Shown in pieces: positions 1 to 6,902 of a DNA stretch of 9,694 bases. The first letter of the stretch is position 1, and every line of letters begins with the position of its first letter. A model generated the notes under the pieces. It did not search any database, was not told the origin of the DNA, and worked only from the letters and a program-made list of their open reading frames with translations. The DNA is from Acetobacteraceae bacterium (GTDB lineage Bacteria; Pseudomonadota; Alphaproteobacteria; Acetobacterales; Acetobacteraceae): NCBI GenBank assembly GCA_003164305.1, contig PLSZ01000025.1:970-10663 (forward strand). Direction: 5' to 3'. The translations under genes were made by a program, and so were the position numbers.

Positions 1-460
1 ACCAGAGCCATTGCTGATTGACGAAAGCATCGCTGGCGCTCAGCCGTTGCCCGTTTTCCACCAGCAGTCCGCCGCACACGGTGCTGGCGACCGCCATGGC
101 GATGGCGGTGATCACCAGCGCGGGAACGATCGCCGCGGGCGCCGTCAACATGCCAACCCAGGCGAACGCGGCCGAGGCGGCGATAGCGGCGAGCAACAGA
201 TACGAACGCCGTCGGTAGCCGGCCAACGGCAGAAAGTCCGAGACCAGGCCATACAACGGCTTGATCACCCACGGCACGTCCAACACCGCGAGCGAGGCGC
301 TGATTTCCACCGGGCTCCAACCGCGCGTTTCCTTCAGGAAATACGTCAACGGCTGCCAGACGATTCCGGATTTGGCCTGGCCAATCCCCTCCACCGCGTA
401 GACGACGGCGAAGAACAGCATCAGGCGAGCGGTGCCGTCCGGGCGGGGCTGGGAGGACAT
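1..460 (-). CDS. BT1/folate-biopterin-type MFS transporter, C-terminus beyond the window
   Basis: Reading the minus strand from ATG at 460 gives 153 codons with no stop before the window edge, so only the N-terminal part is present. An in-frame TGA lies just upstream and no other start codon intervenes, which fixes the start; no strong Shine-Dalgarno is visible. Residues 12-45 form a first membrane segment with a YAVEGIGQ motif. Residues 67-88 ([20 protein letters not shown] and following) match the conserved loop of the BT1 / folate-biopterin transporter family, which belongs to the major facilitator superfamily. Two more hydrophobic segments follow at about 88-130. Known members carry folates or pterins, but bacterial homologues are mostly uncharacterised, so the substrate is open. 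The gene is divergent from the symporter at 565, with about 100 bp between them. Confidence 0.75.
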   Translation of the reverse strand, partial: MSSQPRPDGTARLMLFFAVVYAVEGIGQAKSGIVWQPLTYFLKETRGWSPVEISASLAVLDVPWVIKPLYGLVSDFLPLAGYRRRSYLLLAAIAASAAFAWVGMLTAPAAIVPALVITAIAMAVASTVCGGLLVENGQRLSASDAFVNQQWLW

Positions 461-564
461 TCCGGCGGAGTGTGCGCGGAGGGCGGGCCGGCCTCAAGAG
501 GTTCGGGGTTGGCAGAAGCGAAGAAACGCTGTTTACGCTGGACGCGAATCAGGAGACGCATGTG

Positions 565-1875
565 ATGTCAGCGACCGTTCAAGCCCACGGCAAACCTTCC
601 GGCATCATGACGGTGCTGCGGGTGACGAGCGGCAATTTCCTCGAGATGTTCGACTTCTTCCTGTTTGGTTTTTACGCGACCTACATCTCCAAAGCGTTCT
701 TTCCGACCGGAAGCGAGTTCGCCGGCCTGATGCTGACGTTCATGACGTTCGGCGCGGGCTTCCTGATGCGCCCGCTCGGCGCGATCATTCTGGGCGCGTA
801 CATCGACCGCATTGGCCGGCGCAAAGGCCTGATCGTCACCCTGGGCATCATGGCGAGCGGCACGATCCTGATTGCCTTCGTCCCCGGCTATGAAACGATC
901 GGACTGCTGGCGCCGTTGCTGGTGCTGGCCGGGCGGTTGTTGCAGGGCTTTTCCGCGGGCGTCGAGTTGGGCGGAGTCTCCGTCTACCTCTCGGAAATGG
1001 CGACGCCGGGCAACAAGGGATTTTACGTCGCGTGGCAATCCGCCAGCCAACAGGTCGCGATCATGGTCGCGGCGATTTTGGGCTACTTGTTAAGTACCCA
1101 ACTCGCCGCGCCGCAAATCGCCGCCTGGGGTTGGCGTATTCCGTTCGTGATCGGTTGCCTGATCGTTCCGTTCCTGTTTTACCTGCGGCGGTCGCTGTTG
1201 GAGACGCAGGCGTTCCTGCAAAGGGAGCACCGGCTTTCGACGAAGGAGATCTTCGCCTCGGTCGGGCGGGATTGGGCCATCGTGCTGGTGGGCATGATGC
1301 TGGTGGTGATGACGACGGTGTCGTTCTACGCGATCACCGTTTACACGCCGACATTCGGCAAGAGCGTGCTGCATCTTTCCACCACCGACAGCCTGGTGGT
1401 GACGTTCTGTGTCGGGTTGTCGAATTTTATTTGGCTGCCGGTGATGGGCGCGCTGTCGGACCGCATCGGTCGCAAGCCCATTCTGCTGATTTTCTCCGGA
1501 CTGACGATGGTGACCGCCTATCCGGCTTTGGCGTGGCTCGTTTCCACGCCGACATTCGGCCACATGCTGGCTGTGCTGCTGTGGCTGTCATTTCTGTACG
1601 GCAGCTACAACGGCGCCATGGTCGTGGCGTTGACCGAGATCGTGCCAGCCTCGGTTCGCACCGCCGGGTTCTCGTTGGCCTACGCGCTGGCGACGGCTCT
1701 GTTCGGCGGCTTCACGCCGCTGATATCGACCTGGCTGATCGAGGTGCTGGATAATAAAGCGGCGCCCGGATTGTGGATGGCGTTCGCCGGCGCCTGCGGG
1801 TTGGTCGCGACGGTGGTCGCCTACGGCGGGAACGCGGTCCGGGTGCGCGCGGTGCGTGATCGTCAGGCGGTGTGA
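565..1875 (+). CDS. MFS transporter of the metabolite:H+ symporter family, citrate-proton symporter-like
   Basis: A 436-residue inner-membrane protein of normal family length. The ATG at 565 is preferred over an in-frame GTG at 472 because AGGAGA (551-556) lies 8 bases upstream of it and the conserved sequence starts only after it. The N-terminus ([20 protein letters not shown], residues 18-37) and the stretch [20 protein letters not shown] (124-143) strongly resemble CitA/TcuC citrate and tricarballylate symporters. The two MFS signature loops are present, [10 protein letters not shown] (79-88) and [10 protein letters not shown] (295-304), as is the MHS-type [10 protein letters not shown] after TM6 (208-217). 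About twelve membrane helices can be traced. The likely role is proton-coupled uptake of a di- or tricarboxylate; the exact substrate cannot be read from sequence. A weak promoter-like TTGGCA-N17-TTTACG lies at 509-537. Confidence 0.85.
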   Translation: MSATVQAHGKPSGIMTVLRVTSGNFLEMFDFFLFGFYATYISKAFFPTGSEFAGLMLTFMTFGAGFLMRPLGAIILGAYIDRIGRRKGLIVTLGIMASGTILIAFVPGYETIGLLAPLLVLAGRLLQGFSAGVELGGVSVYLSEMATPGNKGFYVAWQSASQQVAIMVAAILGYLLSTQLAAPQIAAWGWRIPFVIGCLIVPFLFYLRRSLLETQAFLQREHRLSTKEIFASVGRDWAIVLVGMMLVVMTTVSFYAITVYTPTFGKSVLHLSTTDSLVVTFCVGLSNFIWLPVMGALSDRIGRKPILLIFSGLTMVTAYPALAWLVSTPTFGHMLAVLLWLSFLYGSYNGAMVVALTEIVPASVRTAGFSLAYALATALFGGFTPLISTWLIEVLDNKAAPGLWMAFAGACGLVATVVAYGGNAVRVRAVRDRQAV

Positions 1876-1956
1876 CCGCGTCTCCACAATCTTAAAATGT
1901 AGACAAACCGGAAGCCGCCTGGTTAAGGTTCCCGTGCCAAAAGGCGGAGGATCCAA

Positions 1957-3045
1957 ATGTCGGACGACAATACGATCAGAGCCGTGCCCGGAGCGAGTGG
2001 TTGGGGGACAGCCACGCCGATGCCGTCGATGGTCAGGCACGCCTATCCTTTGGCGGTCCGCGATCATGGCCTGGCCTCGGCGATATCGCTGCTGATGCAA
2101 AGCCTGCCGTACGCATTGGCTCGATTTGGTATTTTACTGGGCTGCGCGGTCGCCTGCATCGTCTGGATCGTTGTCGCTTTCGGCGGCGCGGCCTGGTTGG
2201 GCACTCATATCGCCAGCGCGTTCGGCTTTGTGTGGCTGCTGATTTGCCTCGTCGGCGCCGGGTTCTTCTGGGGCACGATCCTGCGTTACGTGCTGCATCT
2301 GCTGGCCTGTGGGCATGTCGCGGTGCTGACCGAACTGATCACGAAAGGCCAGGTCGGCAACGGCGCGGAGCCCATGCTGGCCTACGGCAAGCGGGTGGTG
2401 ACCGAGCGATTTGGCCAGGTCAACGCGCTGTACGGATTGAACCTGATGGTGCGAGGCATTCTGGCGGCGTTTCATCGCACGCTGGACTGGATTGGCGAAA
2501 TCCTGCCGGTGCCGGGACTGGAAGGCCTCGCGAACCTGGTGAATATCATTTTGCGCGCGGCGACGCGGTACCTGGATAAGGTGATCCTGTCGTACAATCT
2601 GGCCCGCGGCGACGAGGATCCCTGGACCGGCGCGCGCGAAGGCATGGTGTACTACGCGCAGAACGCGATGCCGATCTTAAAGACCGCTGTGTGGATCGTG
2701 GTGCTGGAGCGCGCGTTGACCGTGTTGCTGTGGCTGTTGCTGCTGGCTCCCGCGGCGGCGATTACCGTGATGCTGCCTCGATCGGTGCATGAGCAGGCGG
2801 GGATCGTTACGATTCTGGTCGCCGCGATCCTGGCTGGTCCGTTACGCGCGGCGTTTCTGAAGCCGCTGTTCCTGATCATGATGATGGTGCGGTTCCACGC
2901 GCTGATCGAGAACCAGCCGATCAATCAGGAGTGGGATGCCCGGCTGGCGGCGATCTCGGACAAGTTCCGCGATCTGGGGACGCAGGCGAAGGCGTCGTTC
3001 GGTGGGGCGGCGCCGGTGTCGGCGTGGACCGGACGGCCGGTTTAG
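1957..3045 (+). CDS. Uncharacterised multi-pass membrane protein
   Basis: A 362-residue protein starting at ATG 1957 behind GGAGG (1946-1950, spacer 6). Hydrophobic segments lie at about residues 52-82, 86-125, 243-273 and 281-312. The amphipathic middle (about 150-240) includes LDKVILSYNLARGDEDPW and an EGMVYYAQNAMPILK stretch. The C-terminal part (318-347) is soluble and charged (QPINQEWDARL, ISDKFRDL) and probably cytoplasmic. The repeated-looking hydrophobic blocks and this tail suggest a conserved family, faintly like choline-transporter-like membrane proteins, but I do not recognise it and assign no function. It lies 81 bp after the symporter and 54 bp before the nitrile hydratase genes on the same strand, so co-transcription is possible but unproven. 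The 81-bp gap has no clear terminator. Confidence 0.75.
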   Translation: MSDDNTIRAVPGASGWGTATPMPSMVRHAYPLAVRDHGLASAISLLMQSLPYALARFGILLGCAVACIVWIVVAFGGAAWLGTHIASAFGFVWLLICLVGAGFFWGTILRYVLHLLACGHVAVLTELITKGQVGNGAEPMLAYGKRVVTERFGQVNALYGLNLMVRGILAAFHRTLDWIGEILPVPGLEGLANLVNIILRAATRYLDKVILSYNLARGDEDPWTGAREGMVYYAQNAMPILKTAVWIVVLERALTVLLWLLLLAPAAAITVMLPRSVHEQAGIVTILVAAILAGPLRAAFLKPLFLIMMMVRFHALIENQPINQEWDARLAAISDKFRDLGTQAKASFGGAAPVSAWTGRPV

Positions 3046-3064
3046 CACCTTTGCCGCACGGCGA

Positions 3065-3093
3065 TTTACCGGGCGCGGGTGGCGCGCTAAGCT
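3065..3093 (+). promoter_or_regulatory. Candidate promoter for the nitrile hydratase genes, weak
   Basis: TTTACC (3065-3070), a 17-base spacer and TAAGCT (3088-3093) resemble a sigma-70-type promoter, with 4/6 and 3/6 matches. The predicted transcription start would fall at about 3100, on the A of the first nitrile hydratase ATG. This would explain why that gene has no Shine-Dalgarno sequence (leaderless mRNA). Match quality is modest, so this is a suggestion only. Confidence 0.3.
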
Positions 3094-3099
3094 TCGGGC

Positions 3100-3408
3100 A
3101 TGGACGATGACAGCAAGCGCGCGCACCATGACATGGGTGGCGTACCGAAATACATGTGCGAGGCGGTCGATATCGAACCGCACGCGTTGACCGCGTTCGA
3201 CCGCGAAGTGGACGCCTTGCGCGGCGTACTGGGCGCCAAGGCGATCATGACCGTCGATGAACTGCGACGCGGCATCGAGGCGATCCCCGAGGACGAGTAT
3301 CACCGGCTGAGTTATTACCGCCGCTGGATCCGCTCGGTCGCCGACAGTCTGTTGCGTAAAGGGATCATTACCGAGCCGGAACTCCGCGCGGCGCTGGAGG
3401 CGAAATGA
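3100..3408 (+). CDS. Nitrile hydratase, separate subunit equal to the N-terminal half of beta
   Basis: A 102-residue protein equal to the N-terminal domain of nitrile hydratase beta subunits. HDMGG (10-14) matches the family N-terminus. MTVDELRRGIE (50-60), followed by an EYHRLSYYRRWIRSVADSLL-type helix and KGIITEPEL (87-95), aligns with single-chain beta subunits. Arg56 falls in the position of the beta arginine (Arg56 in Rhodococcus Fe-type enzyme) that contacts the oxidised metal-binding cysteines. The protein ends where the linker between the two beta domains normally begins. Its stop overlaps the next start (ATGA, 3405-3408), so the two halves are translationally coupled. No clear ribosome-binding site precedes ATG 3100; a leaderless start is possible. 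The nitrile hydratase activator proteins are distant relatives of this domain, so a chaperone role is a possible alternative or second function. Confidence 0.85.
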   Translation: MDDDSKRAHHDMGGVPKYMCEAVDIEPHALTAFDREVDALRGVLGAKAIMTVDELRRGIEAIPEDEYHRLSYYRRWIRSVADSLLRKGIITEPELRAALEAK

Positions 3409-3686
3409 ATTTTTCCAGCGGCGAGACCGTGATAGTCAAGGACGACTGGCCGGAGACGCGTGGGCCGGTGCATATCCGCACCCCGCATTACGTGCGCGGC
3501 CACACTGGCCGGGTGGTGCGGTATCTGGGGGATTATCCGAACCCGGAAGATCTGGCGTTCGCTCGGCCGGCGGCGAAGCGTGCGCTGTACCATGTGACGT
3601 TTCCGATGCGGGAGTTGTGGCCGGAGGGCAAGGCCGCGGACGAACTTGTCGTCGAAATCTATGAACATTGGCTGGAGCGGCCATGA
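3405..3686 (+). CDS. Nitrile hydratase, separate subunit equal to the C-terminal half of beta
   Basis: A 93-residue protein equal to the SH3-like C-terminal domain of nitrile hydratase beta. FSSGETVIVKDDWP opens the barrel. HIRTPHYVRGHTG (23-35) aligns with the family's H-I-R-x-P-x-Y-x-R-G-x-x-G motif, and Arg25 sits in the place of the second active-site arginine (Arg141 of the Rhodococcus enzyme). YHVTFPMRELW (62-72) and VVEIYEHWLE (82-91) match the closing strands. The start ATG 3405 overlaps the previous stop by four bases, with GGAGG at 3396-3400; its own stop overlaps the alpha start in the same way. Split beta halves are known in thiocyanate hydrolase and, from memory, in the three-subunit toyocamycin nitrile hydratase (ToyJKL). 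The very short subunits here resemble the latter in size. Confidence 0.85.
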   Translation: MNFSSGETVIVKDDWPETRGPVHIRTPHYVRGHTGRVVRYLGDYPNPEDLAFARPAAKRALYHVTFPMRELWPEGKAADELVVEIYEHWLERP

Positions 3687-4261
3687 ATATTCTCGAGACG
3701 GATGGCGAGGCGCTGCTGCGCGCGGTGCGGACGTTGCTGGCGGAGAAGCATATCGTCACCGACGCCGAAGTGGCCGAGCGGCTGGCATCGACCGATCGGG
3801 CAAGCCCAGGACAGGGGGCTCGAATGGTGGCGCGGGCGTGGACGGATGCGGGGTATCGCGCGCTGATGCTGGAGGATGGCGCCAAGGCGGCCGAGGCGAT
3901 GGACATCCCGATGCGCGGCATGCCGCCGTTGGGCGTGCTGCAGAATACCGATGAGGTTCACAACCTGATCGTTTGCACGCTGTGCAGTTGTTACCCTCGG
4001 GCCGTACTGGGCTATCCGCCGTTCTGGTACAAGTCGGCGGCGTATCGTTCGCGCGCGGTGCGCGATCCGCGTGGGCTGCTGGCGGAGTTTAAGACGACGT
4101 TGCCGGAGAGCGTGAAAATCAAGGTCGTCGACTCGACGGCGGATTATCGGTGGATGGTGCTGCCGAAACGACCTGCCGGGACGGAGGGCTGGAGCGTGGA
4201 GCAACTGGCCTCGATCGTGCGCGAGGGCGACATGGTGGGGGTGACGGTTCCCTCGGTTTGA
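3683..4261 (+). CDS. nthA: Nitrile hydratase alpha subunit, cobalt type
   Basis: A 192-residue catalytic subunit that would hydrate a nitrile to an amide, or a related cyanide-like group, in the cytoplasm. NTDEVHNLIVCTLCSCYPR (88-106) holds the metal claw Cys98-Thr-Leu-Cys101-Ser-Cys103. Threonine after the first cysteine is typical of cobalt enzymes; iron enzymes have serine. Cys101 and Cys103 would be the oxidised ligands. PPFWYKSAAYRSRAVRDPRG (112-131) and RPAGTEGWS (163-171) are further family signatures. ATG 3683 is chosen over an in-frame TTG at 3668 because it overlaps the preceding stop (ATGA) and has GGAG at 3674-3677. The family length is about 200 residues, so this is complete. No activator/metallochaperone gene follows in the window. 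Thiocyanate hydrolase gamma is the main alternative, but the short partner subunits and the strong nitrile-hydratase-like text favour a nitrile hydratase. Confidence 0.88.
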   Translation: MNILETDGEALLRAVRTLLAEKHIVTDAEVAERLASTDRASPGQGARMVARAWTDAGYRALMLEDGAKAAEAMDIPMRGMPPLGVLQNTDEVHNLIVCTLCSCYPRAVLGYPPFWYKSAAYRSRAVRDPRGLLAEFKTTLPESVKIKVVDSTADYRWMVLPKRPAGTEGWSVEQLASIVREGDMVGVTVPSV

Positions 4262-4309
4262 GTTTCCGGCTGCGTTGTGAATACATTCGTATCGAGGCCG
4301 TGTCATCGA

Positions 4310-4343
4310 GGGTGGGCCGGCCCGCGAACGAACCGGCCCGTCC
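4310..4343 (+). terminator. GC-rich hairpin after the nitrile hydratase genes, possible weak terminator
   Basis: GGGCCGG (4314-4320) pairs with CCGGCCC (4333-4339) around a 12-base loop. Four more outer pairs, two of them G-T, extend the stem to about 11 bp. It lies about 50 bp after the alpha-subunit stop and is followed by a pyrimidine-rich stretch (CCTTCCC...CTTTCT) rather than a clean T-run, so termination would be weak. It is one of two hairpins in the gene-free stretch 4262-4574; the other is at 4459. Apart from these and a doubtful minus-strand small ORF, I see nothing else in that stretch. Confidence 0.35.
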
Positions 4344-4458
4344 CCTTCCCAGCTTTCTAACGATGATCCTGATGATGACCTTGACTTTGGCCGTCAGAAT
4401 CACGATTATCAGCGGTAGGAAGACAAGACGCTGTTCCATCTTGTACTCCCTTTCGATG

Positions 4459-4496
4459 AGCCGGCGAGGACAGTCCTCGCCGGCTTGTTCGTTTTG
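4459..4496 (+). terminator. Rho-independent terminator
   Basis: An 11-bp perfect stem, GCCGGCGAGGA (4460-4470) with TCCTCGCCGGC (4474-4484), closed by an extra A-T pair, has a three-base CAG loop. It is followed by the T-rich tract TTGTTCGTTTTG (4485-4496). The T-tract is only on the plus-strand side, so it terminates rightward transcription, most likely read-through from the nitrile hydratase genes ending at 4261, and insulates the gene at 4575. Confidence 0.8.
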
Positions 4497-4574
4497 ATCC
4501 TGAGTTATGAACAAACGGTTGAGACGGGCGCGTCGCGGTATGCGGTTTATTTGCCTTGACGCGATGGGGCTATC

Positions 4575-5228
4575 ATGAAAAAAGACCTATGTCATAACAG
4601 CATGGGCTCAATCGACATGACAGCGATATGCCTACCCATTCCCTCGACGGTGGCCCAGGAGATGGTGCGCGGGGTGATCGACGCGGTGTGCGACAGGCCG
4701 GGGGAGACGGCGGCGCAACGGGACGCCAGGGCACGCGATGTGGAGCGGTCGGTGCTAGCGTTCGCTCCGCGAGATCCGGTGGAGTTTATGCTCGCCGGGT
4801 TGGCGGTGGCGCATTATCACTTGATCCTGGACTCGATGCACGATGCGTTTGGGGAGGCGTCGCGGATTGCGGTTGGGCGGACCAATTCGGGCGTTGCCGG
4901 GCTCGATCGGGCGATGACCGGGTTGCTGAGGGAACTGCGGATCGCTCAGAAGAGGCCGCAGGAGGAAGCGGTGGCGGCTGAGGCTCCGGTCGAGGCGCCG
5001 GAGTTGGAGCGGGACGTTGTCGCAGAGGCGCCGGTGGTTGCCGCGAAGCCGGTGGCGGTGGTGATGCCGCGGAATGCGATGCCGGGGACCCCGGTGCCAC
5101 TGCGTGCCACGGCGACGTCTGGGGCGGCGATGATGGCGGCTCGATCGCCGCCGATGAAGCCGGTGGTGGTGGTGCGGGCGAGGCCGGAGGCGCGGGCGCC
5201 GAATCAGGGGATGGTCGCGGCGGAATGA
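4575..5228 (+). CDS. Hypothetical protein with alanine/proline-rich tail
   Basis: A 217-residue protein I do not recognise. The N-terminal part (about 15-125) looks folded and helical: PSTVAQEMVRGVIDAV, RDARARDVERSVLAFAPRDP, and a hydrophobic FMLAGLAVAHYHLILDSMHD segment. From about 130 to the end it is low-complexity, rich in Ala, Pro, Val and Glu (AEAPVEAPELE, VVAAKPVAVV), and probably disordered. No signal peptide or catalytic motif is evident. The first ATG at 4575 has GGGG five bases upstream. An internal ATG at 4617 starts just before the better-looking sequence but lacks a clear ribosome-binding site, so the true start could be either. It follows the terminator at 4459. The tail has very high G+C and a GTG/GCG-rich composition. 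Confidence 0.65.
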   Translation: MKKDLCHNSMGSIDMTAICLPIPSTVAQEMVRGVIDAVCDRPGETAAQRDARARDVERSVLAFAPRDPVEFMLAGLAVAHYHLILDSMHDAFGEASRIAVGRTNSGVAGLDRAMTGLLRELRIAQKRPQEEAVAAEAPVEAPELERDVVAEAPVVAAKPVAVVMPRNAMPGTPVPLRATATSGAAMMAARSPPMKPVVVVRARPEARAPNQGMVAAE

Positions 5229-5431
5229 AGCCTGGTGACATAGCGGTATTCGGAATAAAGATCATCCGAGGACAAAGGCAGTTTGGGATCGTTCTGGTTC
5301 ATGATCTTTCATCCGGCGTCGTTCCCCACTGTAACTGGGATGGCCTGGGGGATGAAGTTCCAAAGGACGTTCCAAAAAGGCCGACCGATCTGGAATTGCA
5401 TTTGGGCATCTCGTGGTTCCAGGTTCCTTGA
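5225..5431 (+). CDS. Doubtful small ORF, 68 aa
   Basis: This ORF starts at an ATG overlapping the stop of the previous gene (ATGA, 5225-5228), the same coupling used elsewhere in the window, and encodes 68 residues beginning MKPGDIAVFGIKIIRG. I recognise no family. Third-codon-position G+C is only about half, clearly lower than in neighbouring genes, and a competing frame starting TTG 5283 is equally open, so it may be chance. If it is not real, 5229-5512 holds no gene; the only pattern I see there is GTTCC recurring, with GTTCCAAA twice at a 12-base spacing (5357 and 5369). Confidence 0.25.
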   Translation: MKPGDIAVFGIKIIRGQRQFGIVLVHDLSSGVVPHCNWDGLGDEVPKDVPKRPTDLELHLGISWFQVP

Positions 5432-5512
5432 GTTCGAGACGGCTCTCGGCCGGTGGTTGCGTGGAGGATCTTGGGAGGCTACTGAGTCGCGCCGAACCGC
5501 CTGGAGGCCGCC

Positions 5513-6634
5513 GTGATCCCTTTCGGTTTACACCGCCGCGTCCCGCTGCTTCGGCGACCGTTTTATCAACGCGACCTGGCAATCTCGCAACGAGACGAGG
5601 CGCTTCGAACCGTGGCCAGCATGGCGGCGCAACTGGACGAGGCGCTTCGAGACGCGGCTATCGCGGCAGCGAAACGGAATGAGGCCTGCGCTGAACGCGA
5701 AGGTCTTCCTCGGGAGATTACGCCGAAGACAGCGAAATCTCGAGCCATCGGGTCGCTGCGCGAATTTGATGAAATATTCGCCGAATGCGCCGCCATGGAA
5801 ACCGAAGTGGAGCGCATCGATCTTCTCAGTAATTGTCACCTGTGTGATTCCGATATCATTCAGATGCCGGATGACCCCTTCTCACCAGAATATGAAGCCG
5901 CGGTCCTGCGCGTCTATTCGAAGCTATCGGGCCGGAGCACTTACAGCGCGGCGGAATGTGAAAAGGTTCCAATTGATATTGAAAATACGATCAAAAAACC
6001 CAGCGCCTACCAATACGGCGGCAATTTCCTCGGCGACTACTTAGAAGCATACGGTCAGATCATAAAGTGCCTGAAAATTAGCGATGGAATGCGTTTACTG
6101 GAATATGGTCCGGGCGATGGGCAGATATCTTTGCATTTAGCCCGTCTCGGCTGCGACGTCACGGTGATTGATATCGAGGACGCTTACCTTCAAATCATTC
6201 GAGGGCAGGCGGAACGCGCCGGCATCGCAATTGCCGCGATCCATGGCGACTTTCTCGCTGGGGAAGAACTCGAGCCATTCGATCGGATACTCTTTTTTGA
6301 AGCTTTCCATCATTCACTCGTTCATCAACGCGCACTTCAGAAGATGGGTTGCATGATCAAGAGGGATGGCTTCATCCTTTTCGTCGGGGAACCCATCATC
6401 GATCCGGCCGGGTATTGGGCAGCGGCGGTCCCATATCCCTGGGGCCCCAGACTTGATGGCTTATCCCTCCGCGCCATGCGCACTCACGGCTGGATGGAGC
6501 TTGGTTTCCAAGAACCCTATTTCCTCGCGGCACTTGATCGATATGGCTGGGCCGGCGAAAAGTGGGTCTCGCCAACGAACGGTCTCGCCACCGGTTTCAT
6601 CGCTCGGCGACGATCGCACGATAACGCGACTTAA
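5513..6634 (+). CDS. Class I SAM-dependent methyltransferase with N-terminal coiled coil
   Basis: A 373-residue protein starting at GTG 5513 behind GGAGG (5503-5507, spacer 5). Residues 1-25 are basic (LHRRVPLLRRPFYQRD). Residues 26-62 are a predicted coiled coil of three 14-residue units (QRDEALR, QLDEALR, KRNEACA). Residues 80-190 are an unassigned helical region with a Cys108-x2-Cys111 pair. The Rossmann methyltransferase core follows: motif I LLEYGPGDGQ (195-204), acidic Asp220 in VTVIDIED for the ribose, HGDF (244-247), and LFFEAFHH (260-267) after strand 4. The substrate is unknown. Similar coiled-coil/methyltransferase proteins are often found among surface-glycan genes, but no such genes are in this window. 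The core (about 5900-6300) has more A/T-rich codons than the rest of the window, which may reflect transfer. The 3' end abuts the broken vapC. Confidence 0.8.
   Translation: MIPFGLHRRVPLLRRPFYQRDLAISQRDEALRTVASMAAQLDEALRDAAIAAAKRNEACAEREGLPREITPKTAKSRAIGSLREFDEIFAECAAMETEVERIDLLSNCHLCDSDIIQMPDDPFSPEYEAAVLRVYSKLSGRSTYSAAECEKVPIDIENTIKKPSAYQYGGNFLGDYLEAYGQIIKCLKISDGMRLLEYGPGDGQISLHLARLGCDVTVIDIEDAYLQIIRGQAERAGIAIAAIHGDFLAGEELEPFDRILFFEAFHHSLVHQRALQKMGCMIKRDGFILFVGEPIIDPAGYWAAAVPYPWGPRLDGLSLRAMRTHGWMELGFQEPYFLAALDRYGWAGEKWVSPTNGLATGFIARRRSHDNAT
5594..5650 (+). repeat. 15-bp direct repeat at 42-bp spacing inside the methyltransferase gene
   Basis: GACGAGGCGCTTCGA occurs exactly at 5594-5608 and again at 5636-5650. 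The 42-base period is 14 codons, or two heptads, so the repeat encodes successive turns of the coiled coil (DEALR). A third, diverged unit (NEACA) follows 14 residues later. Confidence 0.8.
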
Positions 6635-6902
6635 CCTCGCTCACGCGCTAATGCAGCATCGCACGCCGTCAGCGCGAGTGACGCCGCGCCGGACAATCCG
6701 CGAGATCGTCGAGCGCCGCGCCGCCGCGGGCATCATCGATCTCCCCGCCCGCCTTGTAACGCCGAAGCACCTGGGCCGTTTCGATATCGATCAAATGCGG
6801 TGCGTGCAACGTCTCGCCGGCGGCGAACAAACGCTCCTCCACCACCGTGGCGTTGCTTGTGCGCAACAACACCTCGATCAAGGCCGAGGCGTCGACGACC
6901 AT
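6631..6902 (-). pseudogene. vapC: Broken VapC PIN-domain toxin
   Basis: ATG at 6902 overlaps the vapB stop (TGATG) and opens a PIN-domain protein: MVVDASALIEVLL with catalytic Asp4, then HAPHLIDIETAQVLRRY with Glu41. The frame stops at 6669 after 77 residues, whereas the family has about 130-140. Just beyond the break, another frame reads LTACDAALARERG, closely like the LTAYDAAY segment that carries a later acidic residue of intact VapC toxins, then stops at 6631. So about fifteen residues were lost with a frame change, and the C-terminus is gone. Without the later acidic residues it should not work as a ribonuclease. The remnant runs directly into the end of the convergent methyltransferase gene, suggesting the deletion that joined them. 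Confidence 0.75.

Noticed and set aside
568..2100. Several long minus-strand and alternative-frame ORFs over the symporter and membrane protein genes
   Set aside because: All are Arg/Gln/His-rich shadows of well-supported plus-strand membrane protein genes.
3659..4306. 215-aa minus-strand ORF opposite the nitrile hydratase alpha gene
   Set aside because: It is antisense to a gene with clear family motifs. Its Arg/His-rich composition is typical of a shadow frame in GC-rich DNA.
5283..5516. 77-aa plus-strand ORF starting TTG
   Set aside because: It has no Shine-Dalgarno, no recognisable family and overlaps another equally open frame; too weak to annotate.
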